Of a stretch of 64,000 nucleotides of DNA, positions 1-11,306 are shown one piece after another (positions within the stretch are counted from its first letter, which is position 1; each line of letters opens with the position of its first letter). The stretch is from assembly GCA_024516155.1 (NCBI GenBank), contig JAJJXM010000007.1, forward strand, positions 744,001-808,000, read 5' to 3'. This DNA is from Pyronema omphalodes. Taxonomy: Eukaryota > Ascomycota > Pezizomycetes > Pezizales > Pyronemataceae. The notes below the pieces were generated by a model. The model searched no databases. It was given only the letters and a program-made list of their open reading frames with translations, and had not been told where the DNA came from. A program made the translations under genes and the position numbers.

Positions 1-480
1 GTCAGTGGTCACCCTTATTCCTTATGCTGGTTTTACTTCTCGTCTGTACATTTGGAGCCCTGTTTGCTCTTTTTCCACTGGCCTTGGCCTCTCTGAACTC
101 GCCTGTCTCCTCTCTCCTCACTCAACTGGTCTTATACTTCTCACCTGGCCTCTGTCTTTAACGCTACCATATTGTCTCTACTCCTTTTCTGCCCTTCTTT
201 TCACTCGTATTATTTCTTCTTCGGCTTTTACATCACAGTTCATCTTTCTCACTTTGCTAATCCTTCCGCCATTTTATGTACTCGTACATATGTGTCTGTG
301 TTTCATGTTTTTTTTTTTTGTTTTTTTTTTTTATTTTTCGAATGGAGCAGCATTAACTTTCATGTTGATTCAGAAAGACTTTATGCACATTTTAAGATTC
401 GATCAATGCTCCTCAGCCTATTCTCATTCTTTCCGAGTCATTTTTTGATATCCCCGTGATGTTTCTGAAGCTCAGATCAG
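1..480 (+). repeat. CT-rich dispersed repeat R1, copy 1 (cut by window start)
   Basis: The first ~170 bases match, on the opposite strand, sequence at about 12640-13003 and 13921-14105. Shared blocks read approximately CACCCTTATTC, then GCTGGTTTTA, then CTCGTCTGTACATTTGGAGC, followed by CT-rich DNA. Weaker similarity continues further in (for example a GATTCGATCA block near 390). Open frames here are Ser/Phe/Leu-rich, occur in several frames and start within the repeat, so I do not call a gene. The element class is unknown. Confidence 0.55.
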
Positions 481-2379
481 TCTCAGTAATGACAAAATCC
501 TCCTTGGGAGGCTTTTCAAAACGTTCTCTGCTTCCTTCCACTCTTCCACTGTTTTTCTGCCTTGAGCCTATTCAAATCCGCTTTATATATCTCCTTACAC
601 AGTATGTCAAGATTCTTCCCAATAAAACCGCAGTTGCTTAACTTCATCTAATAGCGTCTCGTCGACTATATCTGCAGCAGGCGGCGGTCACAGTGGTCGG
701 TGTACCGTGTATTTTATCCGGCCAACCATTAACAGCTGAATTGCATCATGAATTGTATGTTGGAAGATTGCCGAGAATAGGCAATCCAGCTTGTCGTAAC
801 AAGGTCCTTCAGTTTGCTCAAGCCGAACCTCGAGCGTGACCAAGTGGGACACCAAACGGGATTTGATCAGGAGGATGAGACCAGCCGACATTTCTACTAT
901 ATATAATGCCTCCTCTCTCTGTATCGTCATCATTATCTACAATAGAACCGTCTGTCTCTCCCTGTGCTTTCTTACATTGTACATATCAATAATGCAAAGA
1001 GGTTTGGGATTGGAAAGGCGAATAGGGACCGAGGCCAGGCAGCCAGGTGAGCAGTCTTATATGTTTCCCATCGAATCTGTTCCGCCGGTTTTACCATCCA
1101 GCCATGTATTGCCGAAGCTTTTGTATTGCCGCCCGACAGCCAGAGGAGTTCCCGGGTAAATTAGTCTGAAATTACGTCATCATAGATTTTAATAATAACG
1201 CTATACCGTATCTGGTAAAGAACTAAAATATACCTGCTTTATGTAGTATAAAAAAAAGATTGTAAATTCGGAATTCGGACTAACTGATGAAATACGTCAC
1301 TACAACCTCTATTTCTAACGCTATGCCATTTGAGGTGAATACTAAAACATCTGCTTATAGTATTCTGATTGGGGGGGAAGAGGGGTTGTAGTTTGTAATA
1401 CTTCTCCTTTTGGGACCTGCTGGTTCTGCTGGCACTGGATTTTGATTGAAAGTGGTAGAAGCTTGGAACGTCGAGATAGGAGTCAGAAGACAGGAATTAC
1501 AATTTACATGCTCTCAGGCTCAATATTCACCACGAATAAACAATTCCTCGAAGCGCTATTATTGATATGTGTGCCTATGCTTCTATTATGAACTTTTAGA
1601 TTCTTTGTAGATGGATAATTGATTGATAATATAGCTTTAGTCCTGAATGGATGATGTAAAGAAATCGGGTTGGAGAGTTACATATTGCGCTGTGTCAGTT
1701 GGTGATGTGATATGTATGAAAACTCGAAGTTATAGTGGATCGTTATCTCCGGGGTGGTGGGTGTTTAATGGTTGGTATTTACGTATCATGTATCTCCTGG
1801 GGGATTTTTAAGAGATGATTTGAATTGCATACCATGGTGCAGAACTTGAGATTTTGGGGGTGTTGTGATGTGATTATTTGTTTATTGAATACGTTGACGC
1901 GCCATATGGGCCACGGTGAGGACTTATGTTTTCTTTATCCCGTGCTCTGAAGAACTTTCTGAAGGATGGAGGGATTATCTGGTGGTTGAAGTGCCGCTGC
2001 GCTGATGTCGATGGTTATACTGTAGGGTATGGTTTCTATGTAGTTCTATAGTTGTCAAGATACATAGGATGGGAGTACGGATTGGTTTTGAATACGAATA
2101 ATTGGGCAAAACAAAGTCATCCTAATCTATAATGAATTCGCTGATGATGCATAAGAATGCTTTCCCCGCGTAGACATATTCCGGAACTGGAAAAACCTTG
2201 GGTTCCTCTCTGGAAAATATGAAGTTTATAATGTGTGGAATTATACTTAACATCATCTACAGGTGGCTTTTTTGAATGATTGGGAGATTGACTAATATTC
2301 ATGCATTATGTGTAGTTGGTCACCGGGACTTATAACTCCAAAATGATGAGAAGAGACTATAAGCCGATGAATCCTGCCA
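481..2379. other. gene-poor stretch
   Basis: I see no supportable gene. A minus-strand frame of 81 codons (688-933) has no recognisable family. The rest is AT-rich with many stops in all frames. Confidence 0.5.
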
Positions 2380-3221
2380 CAGAATTCGGCATGGTCCGTC
2401 CAGGACAGCGGACCGGACGGGACTACTCTGGTCGTCCGGTCGCGTCTACAGAACCAACAAGACCAGAAGGGACGGCAGATGACGGCGGGACCGTGGGCTT
2501 CCGAGTCAGCTAGTTTCTAGGCGGCGGGTTGGTTCAAGTTTGCCAGAAATTATGGGCCGCGGCAGCGACGTTTTCAGCACTGTAGTAGGCGAACCCTTGA
2601 TCCTACATTTTAGTAAAACCTACACCCCATCACAGGTGCACGCTCTACTCTAAAATAGTTTGACTGCCTATGGTAGCTTGATATTATTTATATTTCTTAG
2701 TGAAGTACGGTTCTGCTATAAATATTCTTTCTATCATTCACATTCCATCTTCTACCTGCAATTCCTTGCAACTTCTTTCAATGCCGCTGTAAGTCGAACA
2801 TCAACATCTATCACCCAATTCTCAACAAAGCAAAAATATGCCAATGTTCTCATCGCCGTCCTCTACACCTGTTCCGACCAGGAGCAGAACACCCTGCCTG
2901 TCCTCTCAAGAGTCGTTTTCATTCGAGAAGGATGGGGAAGGATGCATTTTAGTGGGGGGAGAAGGAGCATTGTTATTCATCAGTATATTTTTTGTTTTTG
3001 CGAAAAATCCCATATAGCTGGCTTTAATTCGTGCGATGCATCAGAATTATCTAAGCAAAACACCGTAAGCCGTAGTAAAAAACCGCCGATTGAGTGACCA
3101 TTTGTGACCCTAGTCATGGTCACCCACGGTCACCCGCGGTCCTACTACAGGAAGGGACCGCAAATGACGGTCTGGTTCCGTTTAAAGTTAGGCTAGGACC
3201 GGAAGACCGTGTCGAACTCTG
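2380..3221 (+). mobile_element. hAT-like non-autonomous TIR element, copy A
   Basis: The left end reads CAGAATTCGGCATGGTCCGT. The right end, read inward on the minus strand, starts CAGAGTTCGACACGGTC, so the two form terminal inverted repeats. The flanks are TCCTGCCA (2372-2379) and TCCTGCCC (3222-3229), an 8-bp target duplication with one mismatch, as expected for the hAT superfamily. The interior has no transposase-like frame, so the element looks non-autonomous. The interior matches copy B (13004-13920) in reverse orientation, with blocks such as ATTATGGGCCGC and CAGGTGCACGCTC. Confidence 0.7.
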
Positions 3222-4324
3222 TCCTGCCCGCGGTCTATAAAAAGCAGGTCGAGCACAACAATGTCTAGGATCTGTGGGGATCATCACAGATAATCTCAAT
3301 CTGTGTATCATGGTAATGGATTAAGAGTTAAGAACTAATTTCCAAGATTACACATGTATTTGTGTCAAAATATTGAATTACATCATATTCACAACCTCTG
3401 CGCAATTACTACGTACACTGAGGAACCCAGGGTACCGGTAGTATTCATCAGCCTGTAATTTCTTGAATAATTGTAGATGAGCAGACGGTGTTTGTCGCTA
3501 GATCTGCGATATTTGGACTTGTATCCTAGCATACCTATTTTCCGTCTCGAATTCAGTTGGCCAAGAACAAGCAACATGTCCGAGAAGTATTTATACCAAC
3601 TTCTGAGGCCCTTTAGAGAATCATAAAAAGTTGTATAGCGGTATTTATACGACCGGCTTCTGTTTTCGTCCTCGTCGGGGTCTGCCTCAATTGGATCCAA
3701 AAGAAGGAGATAGAAACTTGCTGGTGTAGTTCACGATGGAAGGAAACTTGTGGGTACCTTTTTGGGGGGTCTCGAAGCTTGGAATCTGAAAACGAGAAAT
3801 GCTGTCTCAGAAAAGAAGATTGAAAGGCTGTCAGGGGATATTTGGAGTACGGATATTCGAGTGAATGTGAGTTTGCCATTGAGATTGCCAGACAATATGA
3901 GTAGAATACTATTAGGGATAACATGCCACTTATATTTCATTTCCGTAGAGGTTGGACTTATATGTAATGCTGTTCCTTTGTACCTTTCCTTTATATCTTT
4001 TTATGGAGGATTTTATGGATGTTGAAGGTTGGCAGGTTTCATCAGCTGGCTTAGACTATGAGGCCGGGATTTGCATTACCTTTGTCCTGCATACTGGACC
4101 TTGAAGTTGTTGAAAGTGTTGAAAGTGCATGAGTTCACTGGTCATTATCAGTCCCGCATGTGCCTTTCAGGCCTCGGTCGGCGTATGATTCAATAAATCA
4201 ATAACTGGCCATTATGAAGGAAGATATGCATACCAGTCGTGCTGAAGGAATATATAAGTACCAGTCATGTTTCTTGGAGAAGCACAGTTTTAGTATAAAT
4301 ATTCTGGATAAGACTGTTAGATAT
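3222..4324. other. gene-poor stretch
   Basis: There is no convincing coding region. It includes a ~45-bp block near 4154-4200 (core CCTTTCAGGCCTCGGTC) that recurs at 9611-9656. Confidence 0.45.
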
Positions 4325-4830
4325 TGGAGGACTTCCCGTTGCTCTATCCGGGATGGATGGAACAAACCAACTTCACCTTGTTGGATATTTTTGTTATGTC
4401 TTGCACATGCGGTGATCGGGGCGGATTGCCGAGTGGCAAAACGGGATAGAATCTTCGAGAAGGTCCTATGTCACATGAGTTGCAAGGGAGACAACACAGA
4501 AGGTTCTAGATGTATCAAGCGAATTTTTATTTCTGTTTCTATGAGTAATGTCGCTCATCCTGTACAAATTGTCTTGGTTCTTATGTATTTAAGCTGCCTG
4601 AGATCTCAGCTCATTTGAATAATGAATGAACAATAATCACTCTCTTTTCATCCATTTCAACACACCTATACAATAACAATAGAAAATATGAATAGACAGG
4701 GGGGGGGGGGGGGGGAGGCGGGGCTACCCCCCTGTCTATCCGAGCGCTCTATTCGCTTTGTACAGAAAATATGTTTTCGTGGTGCAATGGGCTCTCACGT
4801 CCGTTGCTATAGAGCAAGGGGAAGTCATCA
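4325..4830. mobile_element. foldback MITE family F1, copy 1, split by a solo LTR
   Basis: The left terminus TGGAGGACTTCCCGTTGCTC matches the termini of the copies at 8130-8331 and 32823-33024. The right terminus (GGGGAAGTCATCA) is degenerate. Removing the solo LTR at 4379-4662 and one CACCT restores continuity with copy 3, where the corresponding junction reads AACTTCACGTATACGATAGC. The central poly-G tract before the CCCCCCTGTCTATC arm is expanded here. Confidence 0.75.
4379..4662. mobile_element. solo LTR (284 bp) with 5-bp target duplication
   Basis: It begins TGTTGGATAT and ends CATTTCAACA, so the outer ends are TGTTG/CAACA inverted. It is flanked by a perfect 5-bp duplication, CACCT, at 4374-4378 and 4663-4667. 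A TATTTAAG motif near 4587 could be an LTR promoter. There is no internal retroelement sequence, so this is the product of LTR-LTR recombination. It lies inside MITE F1 copy 1, so it inserted after the MITE. Confidence 0.8.
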
Positions 4831-6102
4831 ATTGATAGTCAAAAAACCCTCCCAATCTCTACTCCTATAGACACAAGGCATCCGTCGGCGTATTGGTGGT
4901 TTTATTCGTAGATAGGTTGGGGCCAATGATTAGTTTTATTTACATCCCCTTTCCGGGGGGTATTACCTTGCTTACTACTTCCCATCGGCCTCACTCTACA
5001 ATCATGCGAAGCTCCATGTTTAAATGAGCGCCCAAAATTCGTCAGGATAGTCCCACATTGATTGTAGAATCAAAAAAACCTGGCTATAACTGCACATTGT
5101 CCATTTGATGTGTTTTAGCAGTACTCCGGAAGCTTGCTTTGACCCGCAGGCCCTAATAATCATTCTTCGAGGCAAGTCCTGTATTCATGGATAGCATTGG
5201 TAACGGTGTACTTCTGTGAATATCCCTGGTTGTGTTCAGTCATTCCTTCAGGCCTATGATTCCTTCAATCTTCTCGTTAGTAGTTTGTCCATTTATCTTG
5301 TAAGAGACCGAATCAAGAGTTCCGCCACTCGAATGCATGTGATTTAATGGTTCAAAGACTGATTTCTATTGCTATGTAGATGAGGCGTTGAAAAGAATAT
5401 GATTGGAACAAAGATCAAAAGCTAGGTTCAAAGGTGGCCGGTCAACGCACTCATACCTGATGAGTTATTTATTCACAATCAAACTGGAGTTGGTGGAACG
5501 GTTAGTTGATATAATTCAGACGACCACGACTAACTACAAGTACGTATTATTTCACAATCCTTGTAAAAGAATAACCAGATTTTGATGATCCTGATACATG
5601 TTGGGTGTCCAACCTATTAAACGAGAAAGATCGAGTGGATATGGATAACACTATTAATTGAAAGCTGTAATGATCTAAGTCTGCGCATTCTGCGGGAAGA
5701 GATATAGCCGATGTGGAACCTCCACCCCCCCGTATACGTCACATCAACCCGAACGTCTGTACATGGATGATGGTCCCACGGGCGACTAAGTTAAGCGAGC
5801 GACCTGAACCATAATTGGGGCTGAGCAATCCGAGCCCTATGCGGCTTTCAACACAGCCTCTTACTCTTGCCATCATGACAGCAAATGAATCGGATTATCG
5901 GAACCGAGCTTTAGAGAGAAGAATAAAAGGTTTTGCCAGCGGATGAGATCACGAGCCCTGATTTTAGACATCAGGTAAAATAAGGTTATATTATTTTCGA
6001 TTGGAACAAGTAGTATTGTTGTAGATTTTACTATCCGACAATCATCATTTTCGATCGGAATAGAGGAGACTGAATTATGCCACATCGATACCTCTTCATG
6101 AA
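4831..6102. other. gene-poor stretch
   Basis: Short frames only (60 codons at 5403-5585, 70 codons on the minus strand at 5873-6085), with no recognisable family. Confidence 0.45.
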
Positions 6103-6110
6103 TATATAAA
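6103..6110 (+). promoter_or_regulatory. TATA box of the zinc-finger gene
   Basis: The sequence TATATAAA lies 78 bp upstream of the ATG chosen for the zinc-finger gene, a normal distance for a fungal core promoter. Confidence 0.5.
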
Positions 6111-6187
6111 CTGGGCGGGCGGCCTTACTTCCAGTCTGAAATTCCGATATACCATCAAGCCCACCGTTGAAGTATCGAAGCGACCAT

Positions 6188-7105
6188 ATGGAGAACGGAC
6201 GACAAAACGAAGATTGGGAGAATGATTACTCCACGATTGGTGGTAATCGGGAGGGTGGGGATGATCAGAATGTCGTTACCTCAACTGATGCTTGGAATAA
6301 TCAGAGCTATCATCAGCAGCTAGCAGGACTCAGACTTCGGGAGGCCGAATTATACAACTCAGACAACTTTATCCATCAAGTCGATGTGCAACGTACTAGC
6401 TGGGATAACTCGCCACAATATCAGACCTTGGGAGCGGGTTTACAAGGGTTTCCGGTGCATCACCGGGTGTTCCTAAGGGATTCTTATGGGAATTTTCTTG
6501 CCTATAGAATAGTTCCCGAGGAAGTTCAATATCCTAATTTCACTGGATTGAATACCGAGCAGAACCTCAACCGGGCAGCTATTAGCCCTCCAGCGATCGA
6601 CCCCTCATTACTGCAAATTGGGAATGCGACTATGAACAGGATGGACGACACCTCGACAACATTTACAATAGCGGAATACCGTCATGATAGCTCTCAGATT
6701 CTCCAATCTGACAGAGACGACCCAGAAAGCCAGAGTCAAAATCCCACTAACAGTCCTTCCGTTTCAACAACTTCCACTGAGGATCTTCGAGATAGGTGAT
6801 TGAATCCTTCTAAATTGTGAAATTGTACGGCTTTAATAAAATACTGTGGTAGTGCTGCTAACTCCCATCACAGAAACGCAAACCGGATTTGCAGCTTTTG
6901 TGGTGGCCGGTTTGTTGCTTGGAGACGCCATCAGCAAGAGATGCATAATCCACACCGTGTATTGTATGACTGTGACGTCGAGGGTTGTGATCGAAGAGGA
7001 GCACATGGGTTCGGCAGGATGGATAATCTGCGGGAGCATCTTCGAAGTGTCCATGATTGGGATATTCCGAAGAAACGCGGAGTTAGAGGGCGGAAGAGGG
7101 TATAG
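6188..7105 (+). CDS. C2H2 zinc-finger protein, two exons
   Basis: Model: exons 6188-6795 and 6874-7105, giving 279 residues. The 78-bp intron has donor GTGATT, branch TGCTAAC and acceptor CACAG, and joins an AG to an A to keep frame. The first in-frame ATG is at 6188; the upstream open frame starts only with TTG. Residues 1-203 are polar, low-complexity and Asn/Asp/Ser-rich. The C-terminus carries two finger-like units. One is C209-x2-C212-x9-H222-x4-H227. The other is C236-x4-C241-x16-H258-x4-H263, containing the typical FGRMDNLREHLRSVH signature. A basic tail (KKRGVRGRKRV) follows. A nuclear DNA-binding role is inferred from the fingers and basic tail. Spacing in both fingers is atypical. 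No homolog can be named. Confidence 0.75.
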
Positions 7106-7134
7106 CCTGTTTGAATCATTAGAACTTTCAGCTC

Positions 7135-7169
7135 ACGACTTACGACTTACGACTTACGACTTACGACTG
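7135..7169 (+). repeat. ACGACTT heptamer microsatellite
   Basis: About five tandem 7-bp units, just 3' of the zinc-finger gene and probably in its 3' UTR or the intergenic DNA. Confidence 0.8.
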
Positions 7170-7610
7170 ATGATTAATGACGAATGGTTAAAGATTTTCT
7201 TAGTGGTTTTTTTTTCTTTTTAGAGTAAATTTGGAATAATAAGTTTTGGTATTTTGCGTTCGAGTTGTCGATGAACATGCATACCGAAGTAGGTTGATGT
7301 CACGAGTAATACCGAAAACATTGAGCATAAACCGCTTCCAACTTTGACTTGCCCTGGTGCGAGAAGCTTGAACAACTTCATATGGTATTTCTGAAGATGC
7401 TTAGTCAGTATCTAAGCTAATGTTTAAGCGCCTCAATGTTAGAGACTACACAAAATTAGCTGAGTCACCCAAGCCTTTAATGGGACACTTACGTCAAGGG
7501 CCTTTGAAGCTGTATTTTGGATAGCTTCTATTGTCTTGATGTGTCCGACGAGTACTTTTTAACTGCTGTATTCGCCTTACAAAAGGATTTTCTTGTAACA
7601 CTTGTGAAAT

Positions 7611-7700
7611 GTGCGGATGTTCGGAATTTTCGGAATTTTCGGAATGTGCAGAATGTGCAAAATGCGCAAAATGTGCAGAATGTGCAGAATGTGCAGATGT
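7611..7700 (+). repeat. 9-bp minisatellite
   Basis: Tandem 9-mers of the type TTCGGAATT, then GTGCAGAAT. The period is a multiple of 3, so frames on both strands stay open (repeated Asn-Val-Gln forward, Ile-Leu-His reverse). I treat these frames as artefacts. Confidence 0.8.
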
Positions 7701-8129
7701 TCAAAGAGTGAGATATCCACGTATTTATTTATTTGGGGCACCGTTACATCCAACAGGGGTTCACCATAAGCACTGTATTTATTGGCCGGGTGAGTAGTAC
7801 GAGGAACTGTACCTTGGAAGTCTACAGGCACAATGAGGATTTGGTGATCCACAGTGCAAGTACACCGCACACTGTCATAGGCGGACACTGAGCTAGGTGC
7901 GGATCGAAATAGCTGATACTAAGCTATAGTCAACTGTAGGTGCAGATTGAAATAGCTTGGTGACGCCTTCGGAGCTGAGGTCTGACAACCCAATTAATAG
8001 GCACACATTATTTTCTGAACCAACCAACCGTATGGCCTATGGTGTCACACCATACTTTTTGCTCGACACGTGTTGCAGCTGCATATACCTTTACAGAATA
8101 AATATTTCGTGCGAAATCTTAAAGGCTAT

Positions 8130-8331
8130 TGGAGGACTTCCCATCGCTCTATAGCAACGGGCGTGAGAGTCCATTTCACCACAAAAAAATATTTTCTATA
8201 GAACGCGAATAGAGCACTAGGATAGACAGGGGGGTCGCTACCCCCCTGTCTATTCAGATTTTCTATTGCTATCGAATAGATGAAGTTGAGGTTGTTCTAT
8301 CCACCCCCAATAGAGCGATGGGAAGTCCTCC
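8130..8331 (-). mobile_element. foldback MITE family F1, copy 2 (202 bp)
   Basis: The left end TGGAGGACTTCCCATCGCTC and the right end GAGCGATGGGAAGTCCTCCA are near-perfect inverted repeats. The middle holds a GACAGGGGGG/CCCCCCTGTC palindrome, so the whole element is foldback-like. TA dinucleotides lie one base outside each end, consistent with a TA target duplication. It is inverted relative to copy 3 (32823-33024), which has the same 202-bp length. Confidence 0.85.
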
Positions 8332-10932
8332 ATTATAGCCTGGGACCGGGGTTGAGTTAAAAGCGTATCTGTTATCTAATTGTAAGGCGTTGAATGCTGA
8401 ACAACTCTATCGAGGCCTTCCAAAGATATGTGCACTATATTATTTGTCGGCAATTATGCAGGATGCCCCCCCCCCCCCTCCCCAAAGCATGGAAATATCC
8501 AAGATACATACCCCCGAAAATATTTTTTATGCAGCGGAGCTCACAAGGCTCAAACACATAAAGAGGAGAAGAACAGAAAAGAAGTCTGAAAGACGAGAGG
8601 GGGGCTAGAGCCCGACAGACCGCTCCGGGGCGTTCCCGGTAACTGTTGAAGTAACACTCAACAGCTCACAACGTACAGTAATTAGCTAGCTTCCGCCGTA
8701 ACCCTACGGTCAGATGCGTGTACATATGAAATAAAATAAAATATTTTTTATGCAATATACCCCTCGCTTAGATCCATGCTGCCGCACCTGCCGCATGTGT
8801 CGTGACAAGGGCTGTTTGAGAACAGCTCCACTCTTTGTGCAGAGACTTTGCAAATGAGCAAAGGTCAAACGCCCGCGGCTCGGCGCATTGCGTTTCTAAA
8901 TGCCCATCATCCCTGCACGAAAAAAAAAATGGATGACTAAGGCCCACTTGTGGCTAGAGAAGAGGCTGCTGCCGTGAGTGCGCGGAGAACACGCGCGAAT
9001 GAATAACACACGTGAATGGGGACGGAAAATCTCGATATTTGGAATAATCACAGCTGAAAAATTTAAAATTCAATAATCAAACAAAAAGAAAAAAAATTTG
9101 GACAACGTAAACCCCCATGGAAGTACGTGCGGATGGAAAGCACGCGCGTAAGGAATCTCGATGCTAACAATTGCGACGTATTACGGCAACGCATTTGTAC
9201 AAAAGAACCCACAAAACCAACACTCAATATACGTCACATGCAGAACATACAATAACTGCACTTTTGACCACTCACCACCCACCAGCCACAGACACCGCTG
9301 ACTAGACCACAAGTAGGGGCGCCCCATGAAATCGGAAGCGCACATTAAATATAGTGGTTATGTAAATGGCACAGAATACTCTTAGGAGCAATGGTTAAGT
9401 AGATTATATCAAGATTATACGAAACGAAGGTGTTTGTGGTGATCTATGTCACTATTTTTTGTTTTTCTCGGTGTTGATTTTATTTTCTCTTTTTCTGTTC
9501 TTTGTTTTTTCATATCGTAATCAGGTGGATATCTGGGGTAAAGGAGATCGTGGGGCCTCATAAGGTGGTTAATTTCACGAGGACGGGTATTGGGTGTTTT
9601 GTTGTATTTCCCTGCATGGGCCTTTCAGGCCTCGGTCAGTGTATGATTCAGTAATAATCAAGATTATACAGCGCAAATAAAACAGTTGTCTAAAAAAAAA
9701 TGGATGGACAGTCCTGCAGTGGTTGTTTGGATAGTGGTTATTTAGATCGAATAGACTATTCTATGAGCGCAAATGAATCAGTCAGTACAATGAATAAACA
9801 CAGCTGTAGTGATTCTGGATAAGATTTTATACAAAAGCTCTGAATAGCAAGTAATTGGAGTGGAAAAGACGATTTCTTGCTGGGAATCTGAGCTGTCGTG
9901 GTGTTTCCCCCATAAAAACACCACTACACTTTCAGCACTTATTGAACCGTCATAGAAACAACAGATTTTCTTGAGAAACGGAATGATATCACAGTTAATT
10001 GCCTTGAGAAATGGCTGCTCTGTGTATATTTAATGTTTTATATATTCACAGTATACACATAGTGGAACAATTTAGTGGCGACTAAAGGAAGGGAAGTGTA
10101 AGTCATTTCGATTTGATTGACAGTGAAATCATTGTTTTCTCCTTGGCATCATAGGCAGTTTTTTTGTTTTGTTTTGTTTTACATTCAGGGGGGTCATTAT
10201 TTTAACTAGACTACTCTATGTGATTGTTTTGGACGCGAGGGTAATGCTGATCCCATATGCGTGATGTCTTTTGGCAAGTTTGGTTTTTGTGGCTGGTGGG
10301 TGATGGGTGGTGGAAAGTGCACTGGTTGGATGTTGTGCATGCGACATGCATTTGGGGGTTGGTATTGTGGCCAAATTCTTTTGGGTGGTGGTGAAAAATG
10401 AGATTATACTTCACTTGAGCATGTTTCTTGCGAGCAGATTCTGGTAGATAGTCAATTGCCATTCTCCCTATAACAGCTATTTCGCCTTGAAAATTGGTCT
10501 GTAAACGCTTAAGGATCCCTACTTCAATATTATAATTTACTGCAATAATTTACGTGTGTTTGTGGTGGAGATACCGGGGGTATGTAGAGTGCAGCGAACG
10601 GGGAGAATCCGGTTTGGTTCCGTGAAGTTAGGTTGGACTGGCTGGATGGGGGCGCTAGCCACCACCTTTCGGCAGAAGTATGTATGTATTCCGATTCCTG
10701 CAAGAACTCACCCGAGGTAGGGTTTAGCCACACAACCCTGTCAATGTCATGTACCTCAACCTGAGCGCTTAACAACACACAAACAAGGCGCTAGATATAT
10801 TACATACCGCCATTAGCGCAAACATCAGGTATGATTTTATTTCGGCTATTTCACCAACAAAAAGACAATTATCTGCGAAATAATAGGGCACGATTGTTTC
10901 AGCTGCAAGAACAGCGCCTTTACCGAAGACCT
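8332..10932. other. gene-poor stretch
   Basis: There is no supportable gene in this 2.6 kb. It contains a poly-C run (8467-8476) and the second copy of a ~45-bp block (9611-9656, core CCTTTCAGGCCTCGGTC) shared with about 4154. Minus-strand frames of 82-83 codons (10211-10462, 10530-10778) match no family I know. Confidence 0.45.
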
Positions 10933-11306
10933 CAGGTTCTGGAAACTCTCATCCAATGAATCACCTATGAACTTTGCAATCATCGCCAATATTAAGGACA
11001 ACTATCACTGCCCCAATTCCAAACGGCTTCAGCCAAAAAAAAAAAAAAAATCAGGTTCAGAACTTTCTGGTCCAATTAATATCTATGAACTTTGGAATCG
11101 TCGCCGATATTAACCACAACTATCACCGCCCCAATTTCAAACGGCTCTAGCTAAAAAAAAATATCAGGTTCAAAACACGCTGGTCCAATAAATATTTATA
11201 AACTCTGGAATCATCGCCGATATTAAGCACAACTATCACTGCCTCAATTTCAAATGGCTCTAGCTAAAAAAGAAAACATCAGGTTCAGAACACGCTTGTC
11301 CAATTG
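10933..11306 (+). repeat. ~115-bp tandem repeat, about 3.2 units
   Basis: Units start at CAGGTTC at 10933, 11052, 11165 and 11280 (the last partial), with spacing of 119, 113 and 115 bp. Each full unit carries an ATGAACTTTGGAATC-like block, a CGCCGATATTAA-like block and an ACAACTATCACYGCC block, then an A-tract of variable length before the next unit. The units have diverged by substitution. No coding frame spans them. Confidence 0.85.
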
